Shown one piece after another: positions 1 through 8,305 of a stretch of DNA of 64,000 nucleotides (its first letter is position 1; every line of letters begins with the position of its first letter). Source of the DNA: Bacillus sp. MYb209 (GTDB taxonomy: Bacteria > Bacillota > Bacilli > Bacillales > Bacillaceae_G); the NCBI RefSeq assembly GCF_002975175.1, contig NZ_PCNZ01000007.1, forward strand, positions 62,001 through 126,000, given 5' to 3'. The notes beneath the pieces were generated by a model that had not been told where the DNA came from, did no database searches, and saw only the letters and a program-made list of their open reading frames with translations. Both the position numbers and the translations under genes were made by a program.

Positions 1-801
1 ACAGAAAAAATTCCGATTACTTCAAAAGATGAGATTGGTGATTTATCAAAAAATATTAATACACTATCTAATAAGCTACATTCACATATTGGACAGTTAG
101 AACAAGATATTGAAAAAGAAAGAAAGTTAGAAAACACAAGGAAAGAATTTATTGCAGGTGTATCGCATGAACTAAAAACGCCGCTGAGTATTATGAAAAG
201 CTGTATTTCCATTTTAAAAGATGGGGTAGCTGAACATAAGAAAGACTACTATTTTCAGGCGATGGAAAAAGAAGTAGACAAGATGGATATACTAATTTTG
301 GATATGCTTGAATTAGCTAAATTTGAGTCTGGCACATATAACATGAAGATGGATTCGTTCTATATCGATGGAGTGATTGAAGAAATATGTGAACAGCTTT
401 CATCGGAGATAGAGAAAAAAGAACTGAGTGTGCACAAACATATATGTCCAGCAGAAGTGATTGGAAATCAAAATAGAATTGAACAAGTAATTGTGAATTT
501 TATTACGAATGCAATACGTTATACACCAGATAAAAAAGATATCATTATTTCCGCAATAGATGAGAAGAATCATATAAAAGTGTGTATTGAAAATAAGGGT
601 GCCCACATTGAAGAAGAACAATTAGATAAAATTTGGGATCGTTTTTATCGAGTAGATGCGGCACGGAAACGTTCACAAGGTGGAACCGGGCTTGGCCTTG
701 CGATTTCAAAAAACATTTTAGAGCTGCACAATGCTGAATATGGGGTCAAGAATACAGAAGATGGTGTGTTATTTTACTTCTACTTACCGAAAAAAGCGTA
801 G
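1..801 (+). CDS. Sensor histidine kinase, C-terminal part (5' end outside window)
   Basis: The reading frame is open from base 1, so the gene starts upstream. What remains is the end of a HAMP-like linker (sequence SKDEIGDLSKNIN), a HisKA domain with the phospho-acceptor motif VSHELKTPL (His codon 166-168), and a HATPase domain with an N box (NFITNAIRYTP), a DRFYRVD segment and a GTGLGLAI G2 box. This is the layout of an EnvZ/PhoR-class membrane kinase that autophosphorylates on His and passes phosphate to a response regulator. The partner regulator is not in the window and is probably upstream. The input domain cannot be seen, so the signal is unknown. The catalytic core looks intact. Confidence 0.93.
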   Translation, partial: TEKIPITSKDEIGDLSKNINTLSNKLHSHIGQLEQDIEKERKLENTRKEFIAGVSHELKTPLSIMKSCISILKDGVAEHKKDYYFQAMEKEVDKMDILILDMLELAKFESGTYNMKMDSFYIDGVIEEICEQLSSEIEKKELSVHKHICPAEVIGNQNRIEQVIVNFITNAIRYTPDKKDIIISAIDEKNHIKVCIENKGAHIEEEQLDKIWDRFYRVDAARKRSQGGTGLGLAISKNILELHNAEYGVKNTEDGVLFYFYLPKKA

Positions 802-823
802 ACAATACATGTTACGCTTTTTT
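790..823 (+). terminator. Intrinsic terminator overlapping the kinase stop codon
   Basis: An 11-bp perfect stem (790-800 with 813-823) ends in a run of T. The left arm contains the last codons of the kinase gene, so the terminator is built partly from coding sequence. Confidence 0.75.
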
Positions 824-913
824 AATTTAATTTCATATTATCTTTACCTAATCTTTATTTTCAAACAGTATAATTTGGATAGAAAATGAGGTTATGTAAG
901 GAGTAGATTAGCC

Positions 914-994
914 GTGAATAGCAATTTACTAGGTGTGATGGTATTTATTTTCTTTTGTGCATTTATCGTATTTATTATTGATATTACTCATTGA
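914..994 (+). CDS. Possible 26-aa hydrophobic peptide
   Basis: A GTG-initiated frame of 26 codons lies 10 nt after an AAGGAG ribosome binding site (898-903). It encodes an almost wholly hydrophobic single membrane span ending in DITH. A TATAAT box at 869-874 could start a short transcript and a hairpin with T run follows at about 1004-1039, so the ORF sits in its own small transcription unit. No family recognised. Such tiny membrane peptides are common in bacilli but usually unannotated; expression is inferred only from the RBS and terminator. Confidence 0.4.
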   Translation: MNSNLLGVMVFIFFCAFIVFIIDITH

Positions 995-1003
995 GAGCTT
1001 TGA

Positions 1004-1039
1004 TAAAAAAAAAGAGCGCTAATTAAGCGCCTTTTTTTT
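1004..1039. terminator. Bidirectional terminator between the small ORF and thiT
   Basis: A short GC-rich stem (GCGCT/AGCGC) is flanked by an A run on the left and eight T on the right, so it can end transcripts from both sides. Confidence 0.55.
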
Positions 1040-1625
1040 GTGAATTCATTTGATAAGCACCAATGCTTTTGAATAAGCGTGGTGAAGTTGTAAATAAAAG
1101 AATTAGTAATACAGTACATAATGTGAAAGAAGCGAGCATCGTACTACCGTTTACAATTAATGAATATAAGACGGCTGATTGCCCTTTTGGTGCATATTGG
1201 CCCCAAAAGATAATACCTGCAATAAAGTGCCAGAAATAACGTGCAAGGCTACCAATAAATGTAGCAAAGATAATATAAGCAATGGTTTTCTTTCTTTGAT
1301 TATTCATTAATGTTTGCTGAATGGGCTTATAAAATAGTCCAGCAAATCCAATGAATGCGAAAGCAACGAAGTATTCAATTATTACTTGAATTGGTGTGAC
1401 GATAATTGCATCTCCAACGACAATTTGCAATAATCCCCAAATTAAGCCGCCTAAGAAAGCCATTTTGAAACCCCAGCGGTATGCGATAATAAAAATAGGT
1501 ATCATAGCAAATGAGATGGAACCGCCTGTTGGAAGTTTAAGTGATAATGGTAAAATATCGATAATCAAGGCGAAGGCTGCAAGAATAGCAGATTCGATCA
1601 TCGCTTGTAAATTGGTGTTACGCAT
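1023..1625 (-). CDS. thiT: Thiamine transporter ThiT (ECF S component)
   Basis: A 200-residue very hydrophobic protein with about six membrane segments, the size and composition of ThiT/YuaJ, the substrate-binding subunit that works with the shared ECF ATPases and EcfT for thiamine uptake. The start is the ATG at 1625, six bases after GGGGGAG; a longer in-frame start ten codons upstream has no RBS. Identification is strongly supported by the thiamine-pyrophosphate riboswitch directly upstream, which implies repression when TPP is abundant. No ATPase genes lie nearby, as expected because ECF modules are shared among S components. Confidence 0.9.
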   Translation of the reverse strand: MRNTNLQAMIESAILAAFALIIDILPLSLKLPTGGSISFAMIPIFIIAYRWGFKMAFLGGLIWGLLQIVVGDAIIVTPIQVIIEYFVAFAFIGFAGLFYKPIQQTLMNNQRKKTIAYIIFATFIGSLARYFWHFIAGIIFWGQYAPKGQSAVLYSLIVNGSTMLASFTLCTVLLILLFTTSPRLFKSIGAYQMNSQKKGA

Positions 1626-1726
1626 GTTGTCTCCCCCTAAATCCAAGTGACGCAAAAAAGAACATTATCATAGGAGGATACGAAATACGTAAATAAAAAA
1701 AGAGGTATGTATTTCGAACGTTTGCA

Positions 1727-1807
1727 CAATCCCTGCGCTAGTATTAACTAACAGGTTCGAAGGGTCGGAACGAATTGTTCCCTCTCAGCGGTAAGGCTCC
1801 CCCTGTG
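1727..1807 (-). promoter_or_regulatory. TPP riboswitch (THI element)
   Basis: On the minus strand this leader carries the hallmarks of the TPP aptamer in order: a GGGGAGCC 5' arm, the CTGAGAGG motif, ACCCTTCGAACCTG, then the TTAATACTAGCG.AGGGA 3' arm. It lies about 100 nt upstream of thiT. An 8-bp pairing possibility (1681-1688 with 1709-1716) lies between aptamer and start codon. I do not see a classical stem followed by a T run there, so whether control is at termination or translation is open. Confidence 0.95.
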
Positions 1808-1959
1808 ATAACGAGATTCTTTATTTGCTATTGTTTATTGTAAGCGAAATGGATGAGAATGGCAAATGAACCTTGTATGACAATAAGTGAAATATAATTG
1901 TATTGAAATGTTAATAAATATGAAGCAAAAAGATATAGTCCAATTGAAATAGAGTATGA

Positions 1960-1985
1960 TATAATTTGTTTGAAAATAATTATCA
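1960..1985 (+). promoter_or_regulatory. feo promoter -10 box and Fur box
   Basis: TATAAT at 1960-1965 is followed by TGAAAATAATTATCA at 1971-1985, one mismatch from the Bacillus 7-1-7 Fur box TGATAATnATTATCA. The operator overlaps the expected transcription start 23 bp before feoA, so Fur with iron should block the operon. I did not find a convincing -35 box at 17 bp. Confidence 0.85.
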
Positions 1986-2007
1986 TTCTCTTCTGAGGGG
2001 GAAGGTT

Positions 2008-2235
2008 ATGAGCTTAGTAGATATTAAAATTGGTGAGAAAGTGTTAGTAAAAAGTATTCAGTCGTTAGATAATTTACTAAAGAGAAGACTGGCTGCTTTC
2101 GGTCTCGCGGAAGGAAGCGAACTTAGTCTGAAACAGAAAGCGATGTTTAAAGGTCCTTGTACATTGGAGTGTCGCGGACAGTTAATTAGTATTCGTCATT
2201 GTGACGCGAAAATGATAAAGGTGGAATTAGCGTGA
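2008..2235 (+). CDS. feoA: Ferrous iron transport protein FeoA
   Basis: A 75-residue SH3-like FeoA-domain protein (MSLVDIKIGEKVLVKS at the start, a LKRRLAAFGL segment, and a C-terminal LISIRHCDAKMIKVE strand). FeoA is a small cytosolic partner of the FeoB iron(II) transporter. The start at 2008 follows GAGGGGGAAGG; an upstream in-frame ATG at 1966 lies inside the promoter and Fur box and is rejected. The stop overlaps the FeoB GTG start by 4 bases, which indicates translational coupling. Confidence 0.95.
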   Translation: MSLVDIKIGEKVLVKSIQSLDNLLKRRLAAFGLAEGSELSLKQKAMFKGPCTLECRGQLISIRHCDAKMIKVELA

Positions 2236-4220
2236 ATAAGGTAGCTTTGCTAGGGAATCCGAATACAGGGAAAACATCATTATTTAATGCACTTACTGGT
2301 TCTTATGAGTATGTAGGAAACTGGAGCGGTGTAACAGTAGAAAAAAAGGTTGGTAAATTAAAAGATAAGCAAGGAACATTAATTGATTTACCAGGCGTCT
2401 ATGATTTGAATCCAGTTTCACGTGATGAAGGTGTCGTTACGAATTTTCTACTAACAGACGAATTTCATCATATGTTAAATATAGTGGATTCTTCACAATT
2501 TGAGCGAAATATGCATTTAACATTGCAATTACTTGAATTTGGTAAGCCAGTTTCAATTGGTTTAAATATGGTTGATGTGGCAAAGCAAAGAGGAATTGTG
2601 ATTAATGTAAAAAGGTTATCAGAAATATTAGGTGTAACAGTCGTTCCTGTCATCGCAAGGACCGGAAAAGGCTGTGAAGAATTACTTACTACTCTTCATG
2701 AAGAGAAACAAAAAGAGAAAAAGCCATTCATTATTTCATATGGTGTACAAATGGATGAAGGAATCGGAGAGGTAATCGCTCTTTTAGAGACAGCGAATTA
2801 TGAGCATCCGAGATGGTTAGCTCTTCAATTTCTAAGCAATAACGAAGTAGTAGAAAAAGAAATGAAAGCATTACCAATTTATAAGGAACTTATAGCCATT
2901 CGATCTCGTTTAGACGGAAAACTTGATTGTACGTTGGAGGAGCACATTTACAAAACTCGAGAAGCGTATATTGAAAAGTTAAAAACAAATGTCATGCAGC
3001 ATGAGAAAGAAGGGAAAATTCCTTTTTCGGAAAAAATCGATAAGTTAATTACACATAAAATTTTAGGACTTCCAATCTTTTTAGCAGTTATGTTTTTTAT
3101 TTTTCAGGTTACGTTTACGTGGATTGGTACGCCTTTATCTGATATGCTTGATGGATTTTTGGGCGGACAACTTACTGATTGGGTTACAGCTGGGCTCACA
3201 AGTGTTGGGGCTTCTGACTTTATTCAAGCACTCGTTACAGAAGGTATTATTGCGGGCGTTGGTGCAGTATTAGTATTCGTTCCACAAATCTTTGCACTAT
3301 TCTTTTTCATCTCGCTATTAGAAGACTCGGGATATATGGCACGAATCGCAGTTGTTATGGATAGAATTATGGAGTTTTTCGGCTTAAACGGAAAAGCATT
3401 TATCCCAATGATTATCGGATTTGGATGTAACGTTCCAGGGATTATGGCAGCGAGAACGATTGAACAGGAAAAAGAACGTTTACTTACAATCCTTGTAACA
3501 CCGTTTATGTCTTGTTCAGCACGTTTACCTGTATATGCATTATTTGCGGGAGTGTTCTTCCCTCATAGTCAGGCGACTGTTGTATTTTCTTTATATGTTG
3601 CAGGGATTGTTCTTGCATTACTCGTTACAAAAATTATGTCTCTTACTATTTTAAAAGCGGAAAAATCTATTTTCGTAATTGAATTACCTCCTTACCGTGT
3701 GCCGCAAGCGAAAACGTTATGGCTGAGCACGTGGGAGAAAGGTAAAGGATTTGTTCGTAAAGCAGGTACATTCATCTTCGGTGGTTCGGTTGTTATTTGG
3801 TTATTAAACTATGCAGGTCCATCAGGATTTGGTGTTGATATGGGAGATAGTTTCTTAGCGATGATTGGTGGATTTATCGCTCCACTATTCGCACCGCTCG
3901 GCTTTGGAACTTGGCAAGCTGGGGCATCCCTTTTAACAGGATTTTTGGCAAAAGAAGTTGTCGTTTCAACAATGGCGATTATTTATGCGGTTAAAGAAGA
4001 TGTGCTAGGAAATGTAATGGGAGCACATTATACTGCTTTATCAGCGTACGCATTTATGTTCTTTGTTTTATTATATGTTCCGTGCTTAGCGACAGTAGCT
4101 GTCATTAAACGTGAAACTGGATCGGTGAAATGGACAATTTTCTCTGTCGTGTATCCATTAGTTGTTGCTTATGTATTAACGCTCATTATATACCAAGTTG
4201 GATCCTTACTCGGATTCTAG
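2232..4220 (+). CDS. feoB: Ferrous iron transporter FeoB
   Basis: A 662-residue protein with an N-terminal G domain (G1 GNPNTGKTS at residues 8-16, G3 DLPGVYDL near 54-61, G4 NMVD near 113) followed by a linker and, from about residue 285, a polytopic membrane domain with two Gate-type segments including the conserved GFGCNVPGIMAARTIE stretch. It imports Fe(II) across the cytoplasmic membrane. Starts at GTG overlapping the end of feoA. Length and motifs are typical for a complete FeoB; iron regulation follows from the upstream Fur box. Confidence 0.98.
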   Translation: MNKVALLGNPNTGKTSLFNALTGSYEYVGNWSGVTVEKKVGKLKDKQGTLIDLPGVYDLNPVSRDEGVVTNFLLTDEFHHMLNIVDSSQFERNMHLTLQLLEFGKPVSIGLNMVDVAKQRGIVINVKRLSEILGVTVVPVIARTGKGCEELLTTLHEEKQKEKKPFIISYGVQMDEGIGEVIALLETANYEHPRWLALQFLSNNEVVEKEMKALPIYKELIAIRSRLDGKLDCTLEEHIYKTREAYIEKLKTNVMQHEKEGKIPFSEKIDKLITHKILGLPIFLAVMFFIFQVTFTWIGTPLSDMLDGFLGGQLTDWVTAGLTSVGASDFIQALVTEGIIAGVGAVLVFVPQIFALFFFISLLEDSGYMARIAVVMDRIMEFFGLNGKAFIPMIIGFGCNVPGIMAARTIEQEKERLLTILVTPFMSCSARLPVYALFAGVFFPHSQATVVFSLYVAGIVLALLVTKIMSLTILKAEKSIFVIELPPYRVPQAKTLWLSTWEKGKGFVRKAGTFIFGGSVVIWLLNYAGPSGFGVDMGDSFLAMIGGFIAPLFAPLGFGTWQAGASLLTGFLAKEVVVSTMAIIYAVKEDVLGNVMGAHYTALSAYAFMFFVLLYVPCLATVAVIKRETGSVKWTIFSVVYPLVVAYVLTLIIYQVGSLLGF

Positions 4221-4236
4221 AAGGAGATGTATTGCA

Positions 4237-4404
4237 ATGATGGTCAATATTATAATTGGAGCTATCATTTTTGGTTATGCAGCATATACGTTAGTTAATT
4301 TTGTAAAGAGAAGTAAAAAAGGAAAATGCGCAGCATGTTCTTTAAATAAATCATGTCAGTCGCAAACTTGTAGTCCGGATATGGAGCAAATTGCTCATAA
4401 ATAG
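4237..4404 (+). CDS. Small Cys-rich FeoB-associated membrane protein
   Basis: A 55-residue protein beginning 16 bases after the feoB stop with AAGGAG seven bases before its ATG. It has one N-terminal membrane span (NIIIGAIIFGYAAYTLVNFV), then a basic patch and a cytosolic tail with four Cys (CAACSLNKSCQSQTC). Small single-span proteins with C-x2-C tails are a regular third member of feo operons in Firmicutes and are thought to help FeoB, as FeoC does in enterobacteria. The function here is inferred from position only. Confidence 0.85.
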   Translation: MMVNIIIGAIIFGYAAYTLVNFVKRSKKGKCAACSLNKSCQSQTCSPDMEQIAHK

Positions 4405-4405
4405 A

Positions 4406-4440
4406 AAAGAGCTTTGCGAATTTCGCAAAGCTCTTTTGTT
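4406..4440. terminator. feo operon terminator (bidirectional)
   Basis: A perfect stem AAAGAGCTTTGCG/CGCAAAGCTCTTT with loop AATTT separates the feo operon from the convergent lipoprotein gene and has A/T runs on both sides. Confidence 0.9.
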
Positions 4441-5019
4441 TTACTTTTTAATTTTTACAAGTTGAGAAGCTTCTACTCCGTTGTAACCAGGGAATTCTTT
4501 ACTAGGATCTTTATCGAATTTTAGTACACCTACAGATTTTTCTTCACCTTTTACATTTCCGTAAGTTGCATCGTCAACAATGGCGAACATGTCTGCATAT
4601 GCACGGCCACTGCCGATAATTGTGTTTCCTTCATATTTTAATTTTGCACCATCAATTGTAGCGTTTTCTACTTTATCTTTTGCGAATAATACACCTTGCT
4701 CTGCTGTCACAGCTGGTAATTTATCAAGTGGTGTTGTGTCGTCCTTTTTATCAACTTTGCTAAGTAACTCTTTCTTCACCAGTTCTTCACCAGTTGTCTT
4801 ATTCATTACAAGTACTTTTTTATCTTCTAATGTTGTAAGTTTCATTTTATAGAAGTCTTTTTCTTTCACTTCTTTTTTATTTTTATCTGTAATTTGTTGA
4901 ACTTGGTCTTCTGTTCCGTACAGTACAAACCCGTTCGCTTTCTCTCCTAATAAAGAACAACCTGATAATGCTCCGAATGAAATTGCTGCTGCTAATCCGA
5001 TTCCTACTAATTTTTTCAT
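4441..5019 (-). CDS. Putative lipoprotein of unknown function
   Basis: A 192-residue protein with a lipoprotein signal peptide: MKK, hydrophobic core, and lipobox LSGC with the lipidated Cys at residue 21. The mature part is hydrophilic and Lys-rich with no motif I recognise. RBS AAAGGAGA lies just upstream of the ATG. It stands alone, divergent from the PspA operon across a 415-bp gap and convergent with feo. It probably sits on the outer face of the membrane; no role can be assigned. Confidence 0.8.
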   Translation of the reverse strand: MKKLVGIGLAAAISFGALSGCSLLGEKANGFVLYGTEDQVQQITDKNKKEVKEKDFYKMKLTTLEDKKVLVMNKTTGEELVKKELLSKVDKKDDTTPLDKLPAVTAEQGVLFAKDKVENATIDGAKLKYEGNTIIGSGRAYADMFAIVDDATYGNVKGEEKSVGVLKFDKDPSKEFPGYNGVEASQLVKIKK

Positions 5020-5434
5020 GATGTTGTCTCCTTTTTGTATGTTTTTTATAGTAAATACACTTTTTGTATTAGTCCTTAAATGATGAGAAGCATGTTTGTT
5101 ATTTCGTTGCTTCTGGTATTAGTGTATAAGAAATATGGAGATGCAACTATCGAGTTAGCTTACAGTAACATTACAATTATGTAATTTAGTGAAAGTACGT
5201 AAAAATAAGTTAATTTTGAGAAAAGAAATAATAAGAATATAGTAGGAATACAATATTCTATCTAAAATGTCATATTATATTGTATGTATTTTGGAAATAA
5301 CATGTAAGGACATCTTTGTTTTGCTATAATAAACACATAGGTTGTAAAAATGAATATTCTTACTGTAAAGGGAGATTTTTGAGTTTTCCAAGTAGCGAAT
5401 TTGAAATATGAGGTATATCATAGGAGGAATTTGG
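5020..5434. other. 415-bp divergent intergenic region (lipoprotein / pspA)
   Basis: No credible ORF. It should hold two divergent promoters. A TATAATA box at about 5325 could serve the pspA operon; I do not find a clear matching -35 or a recognisable extracytoplasmic sigma-factor promoter. Confidence 0.5.
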
Positions 5435-6100
5435 ATGTCTGTATTTAAGCGATTAAGAGATTTAACAATGTCGAATGTGTATTCATTAATTGAAAAAGCT
5501 GAAGATCCAGTTAAGATGACGGATCAATATTTACGCGATATGCAAGCGGATGTACAAGAAGCTGAGAAAAGTGTAGCAGCTCAAATCGCACTTGAGAAGA
5601 AGTTTAAATTATTATTTGAAGAGCAAGAAGCACTTGTGAAAAAACGCGAAGAGCAAGCTCATATGGCTGTTCAAGCTAGTAACTTAGATCTTGCGCGCCG
5701 TGCATTAGAAGAAAAACAAAATGCAGAGCAAAAGATGAATGAGTATAAAGCAAGCTATGAGCAAAACAAAGCAGCTGCTGATAATCTTCGTGCGAAGTTA
5801 GAAGAAATGCGTAAGCAATTAACAGAGCTGAAAAATAAACGTGAAACACTTGTTGCGCGTGTAAATGCAGCGAAAGCACAAAAGAATATTAATCAGGCGA
5901 TGTCTGGATTCGATTCAAATTCAGCAAAAGCTGGTTTAAGCCGTATGGAAGAGAAAGCCCTTCAATTAGAGGCTGAAGCAGAAGCGAGCGGTGAAGTTTA
6001 CAAAAAAGAAAAGTCATTAGATGATGAATTCGCAAGCTTAAACAAAAATTCTGCTGTTGACGATGAATTATCCCGTATTATGAAGCAGTATGAGAAATAA
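5435..6100 (+). CDS. pspA: PspA/IM30 family envelope-stress protein
   Basis: A 221-residue protein that is nearly all charged alpha helix and coiled coil, starting with the typical amphipathic MSVFKRLRDLTMSNVYSLIEKAEDP region used for membrane binding in the PspA/LiaH/IM30 (ESCRT-III-like) family. Such proteins oligomerise on the inner face of a damaged membrane. The ATG at 5435 follows TAGGAGGAATTTGG; an earlier in-frame start has no RBS. It leads a gene row with DUF350, DUF4178 and DUF4247 proteins, a partnership described for PspA in several phyla, separated from them by a hairpin that may make pspA the most abundant product. Confidence 0.93.
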   Translation: MSVFKRLRDLTMSNVYSLIEKAEDPVKMTDQYLRDMQADVQEAEKSVAAQIALEKKFKLLFEEQEALVKKREEQAHMAVQASNLDLARRALEEKQNAEQKMNEYKASYEQNKAAADNLRAKLEEMRKQLTELKNKRETLVARVNAAKAQKNINQAMSGFDSNSAKAGLSRMEEKALQLEAEAEASGEVYKKEKSLDDEFASLNKNSAVDDELSRIMKQYEK

Positions 6101-6116
6101 TATAGAATAGACAAAG

Positions 6117-6154
6117 AAACCGACATGTCTGAAGAGAATTCATGTCGGTTTTCT
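6117..6154 (+). terminator. Hairpin (partial terminator) between pspA and DUF350 gene
   Basis: Stem AAACCGACATG/CATGTCGGTTT with a 13-nt loop and short T-rich tail lies in the 79-bp gap. It could attenuate read-through so that pspA is made in excess over the membrane proteins downstream. Confidence 0.65.
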
Positions 6155-6179
6155 ATTACCTTTTAGAGGAGGTTTTGCA

Positions 6180-6584
6180 ATGACGTGGACGAATGTTTTA
6201 GCCATGCTTGTATGGACTGGAGCGAGTGCGGTACTTTTATTTGCAATTATGTGGGTTGATTCGATTTTTACAAAATACAATGATTTAAAAGAGATAAAAA
6301 ATGGAAACACAGCAGTGACAACGCGTTTCGTTATGAAATTATTCGCTCAAGGATACATTTTGTCACAATCGATTACGAAAGCGAATGATTTATGGCAAGC
6401 GCTTCTTGCCTCAGCAGTTTCTTTCGTTATTTTATTAGTTGTAGAAATGTTCATTGAATTTGTGTTAAAGAAAATGTCTGGTTTAGATTTAGAAGAAGGA
6501 ACGAAAGAAGGCAGCGTAGCACATGCGTTGTTAGCTGGTTCATTACATATTGTTGGTGCACTAATTTTAGGTGCTTGTTTATAA
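6180..6584 (+). CDS. DUF350 (YjfL-like) membrane protein
   Basis: A 134-residue protein with about four membrane segments arranged as two similar halves, matching the DUF350/YjfL family. RBS AGAGGAGG precedes the ATG. Members are often encoded beside PspA; the molecular function is not established. Here it is the second gene of the PspA operon and probably marks or recruits the complex at the membrane. Family assignment is from topology and context rather than a strict motif. Confidence 0.8.
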   Translation: MTWTNVLAMLVWTGASAVLLFAIMWVDSIFTKYNDLKEIKNGNTAVTTRFVMKLFAQGYILSQSITKANDLWQALLASAVSFVILLVVEMFIEFVLKKMSGLDLEEGTKEGSVAHALLAGSLHIVGALILGACL

Positions 6585-6605
6585 AGAGAAAAGGAGGGGT
6601 AGATT

Positions 6606-7112
6606 GTGAGTTTATTTAAACGTATTAAAAATATAATGAAGAGCCCCGAGCCGCCGAAACCAGAAAAGAGCCTTTTAACGTTAGCTCCTGGCGATATGAT
6701 TGAAGTTTCGTTAGTAATGTACGAATTAACTGGGAAAACGAGCATGCATTCTCGCAAGGAGATTGTTTTAACCTTACAGGACGGGAAAGATATTCGTTAT
6801 TTGAAAATTGAAGACCGTGAAAATACGTATTACAAATTGTATACACCGATTGATGGTCGTTTAGATTCAATCGATGAAATTCCGACGACGATTGAAATGG
6901 ATGATATAGAGTATCATATGGAAGAACAATATAATGGACGTGTTGTTGTTATGGGAAAAACACCATTCGCTGCTTCAGAAGAACAGTACGTATGGGAATT
7001 CCAATCTGATAACCGCAAATTATTACGTGTTGAATGGCAAAATGGTCGCACAATGATGTATGAGGGAGAAGCAATTATTCCTGCTGATGTACAAATCATA
7101 AGAGCAACATAA
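6606..7112 (+). CDS. DUF4178 protein
   Basis: A 168-residue soluble beta-rich protein (SLLTLAPGDMIEV, then many short strands, ending PADVQIIRAT). It looks like the DUF4178 family found in PspA gene neighbourhoods. The GTG start is preceded by GGAGGGG at about seven bases; the gene follows DUF350 after 21 bases. No catalytic motif seen. It has no signal peptide, so it is expected in the cytoplasm near the membrane with PspA. Function unknown; assignment rests on length, fold character and operon. Confidence 0.75.
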   Translation: MSLFKRIKNIMKSPEPPKPEKSLLTLAPGDMIEVSLVMYELTGKTSMHSRKEIVLTLQDGKDIRYLKIEDRENTYYKLYTPIDGRLDSIDEIPTTIEMDDIEYHMEEQYNGRVVVMGKTPFAASEEQYVWEFQSDNRKLLRVEWQNGRTMMYEGEAIIPADVQIIRAT

Positions 7113-7125
7113 GGGGGGCGTAATC

Positions 7126-7944
7126 ATGTCAAACCGATTGTTTACCATGATTAAATCGTTCGTGATCCCTATACTTGCTATCGTTACATTACTTGTTATT
7201 GCCGGCTATGCTTTATCGGGCTGTCAAAGTGGTCAGGCGAAGTCAATTCAAGACCGTTATCCGCTAGAGTCTGTCGCAAAGGATGGTAAACAAGAATCTT
7301 ACGTGTATAGGGCTGCTAATCGGTCAGTTCCTGAAGTCGCAAAGGAACTTATAGCCGAAAGGAAACCGAAGCAAGCATCTAAAGAAGACGAAAATCAAAT
7401 GTTCCTCGTTTATTCTGATAAAATGTATAATTTGCAAAAGGATAAAGAGAAACCATCTGATACGTTAATTGAAATAAGTAATGAAGAATTTGTCCGTCAA
7501 AATTACCAACCATCCTTCTTACAAGGATATATTATGGGGAGTATATTAAACGATATATTCGGTTCACGGAAATCATCATACGGTGATTATCGCGGATATA
7601 ACGACAGACAAAATCATAAACCGGTTATCCCGGAAAGACCACCTACGAAAGAAGAAAAGAAAACCCCGCCTCCAATTACGAAGGAAGGGAAAGGATCTAT
7701 TATTAAGCGAGGCGATAATGTAGATCCGAAATCATCTGTAGGTGATAAAGGAAATATTACGGAAAAAGGAAGTAAAACGACGCCTCCGCCTTCTACCGGA
7801 AGCAAAGGGAAAATTACGAAAACGCCAGGTGGATCGAGCGGATCTGATGTGAAGCCGAAATCATCTATTAAAACCCCGCCAAAGAATACGTCTCCCCCGA
7901 AAACGAGGGTTGGTGGTTCAGGGAAAATTACGAAGAGAAGATAG
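7126..7944 (+). CDS. DUF4247 membrane/lipoprotein with Pro/Lys-rich tail
   Basis: A 272-residue protein with an N-terminal hydrophobic segment (residues 12-32) ending in a lipobox-like LSGC (Cys33), a globular part (about 40-160) with a FLQGYIMGSILNDIFG segment typical of DUF4247, and a low-complexity C-terminal 100 residues rich in Pro, Lys, Ser and Gly with repeated GKITK-like units. It lies 13 bases after the DUF4178 gene with a GGGGGG RBS. The tail looks like a wall-spanning or nucleic-acid/anionic-polymer-binding stalk outside the membrane. It likely completes the PspA stress operon. Confidence 0.78.
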   Translation: MSNRLFTMIKSFVIPILAIVTLLVIAGYALSGCQSGQAKSIQDRYPLESVAKDGKQESYVYRAANRSVPEVAKELIAERKPKQASKEDENQMFLVYSDKMYNLQKDKEKPSDTLIEISNEEFVRQNYQPSFLQGYIMGSILNDIFGSRKSSYGDYRGYNDRQNHKPVIPERPPTKEEKKTPPPITKEGKGSIIKRGDNVDPKSSVGDKGNITEKGSKTTPPPSTGSKGKITKTPGGSSGSDVKPKSSIKTPPKNTSPPKTRVGGSGKITKRR

Positions 7945-7949
7945 CATAG

Positions 7950-7986
7950 AGACCGAAAAGTGGAATTTACTTTTCGGTCTTTTTTT
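7950..7986 (+). terminator. Terminator of the PspA operon
   Basis: Perfect 11-bp stem AGACCGAAAAG/CTTTTCGGTCT followed by a seven-T run. Confidence 0.92.
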
Positions 7987-8039
7987 ATGGTAATTAATTC
8001 CTTATAGCTGGTACACTTAATACATAAGGAGGGATTAGT

Positions 8040-8258
8040 ATGACTATGTACAAAAGATTTAGTTTGATTATGTTCCTCGTCTTATTCTTGAGTTTGTTCA
8101 TTAGTACAACGATGAAATTTCACTTTATAGTAGGTATTGTATGGATAATATGTACATGTACTCTCTTTCTGTATTTTCCGCTTCGCTTTCAACATGAAGT
8201 GAACGCCTTTCAAAAGTATGTAGATTGGATTAAGAGTGGGAGACGGTGGGGTGAGTGA
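8040..8258 (+). CDS. Small two-span membrane protein
   Basis: A 72-residue protein with two hydrophobic segments (about residues 5-24 and 29-49) and a basic C-terminus. AAGGAGG lies just ahead of ATGACTATG, so translation may begin at the first or second ATG. It stands alone between two terminators. No family recognised. Confidence 0.65.
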   Translation: MTMYKRFSLIMFLVLFLSLFISTTMKFHFIVGIVWIICTCTLFLYFPLRFQHEVNAFQKYVDWIKSGRRWGE

Positions 8259-8272
8259 AAATATATCAATAA

Positions 8273-8300
8273 AAAAGCCTTCTCATTAGAGAAGGCTTTT
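8273..8300. terminator. Bidirectional terminator
   Basis: Stem AAAAGCCTTCTC/GAGAAGGCTTTT with loop ATTA between convergent genes. Confidence 0.92.
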
Positions 8301-8305
8301 AACTA

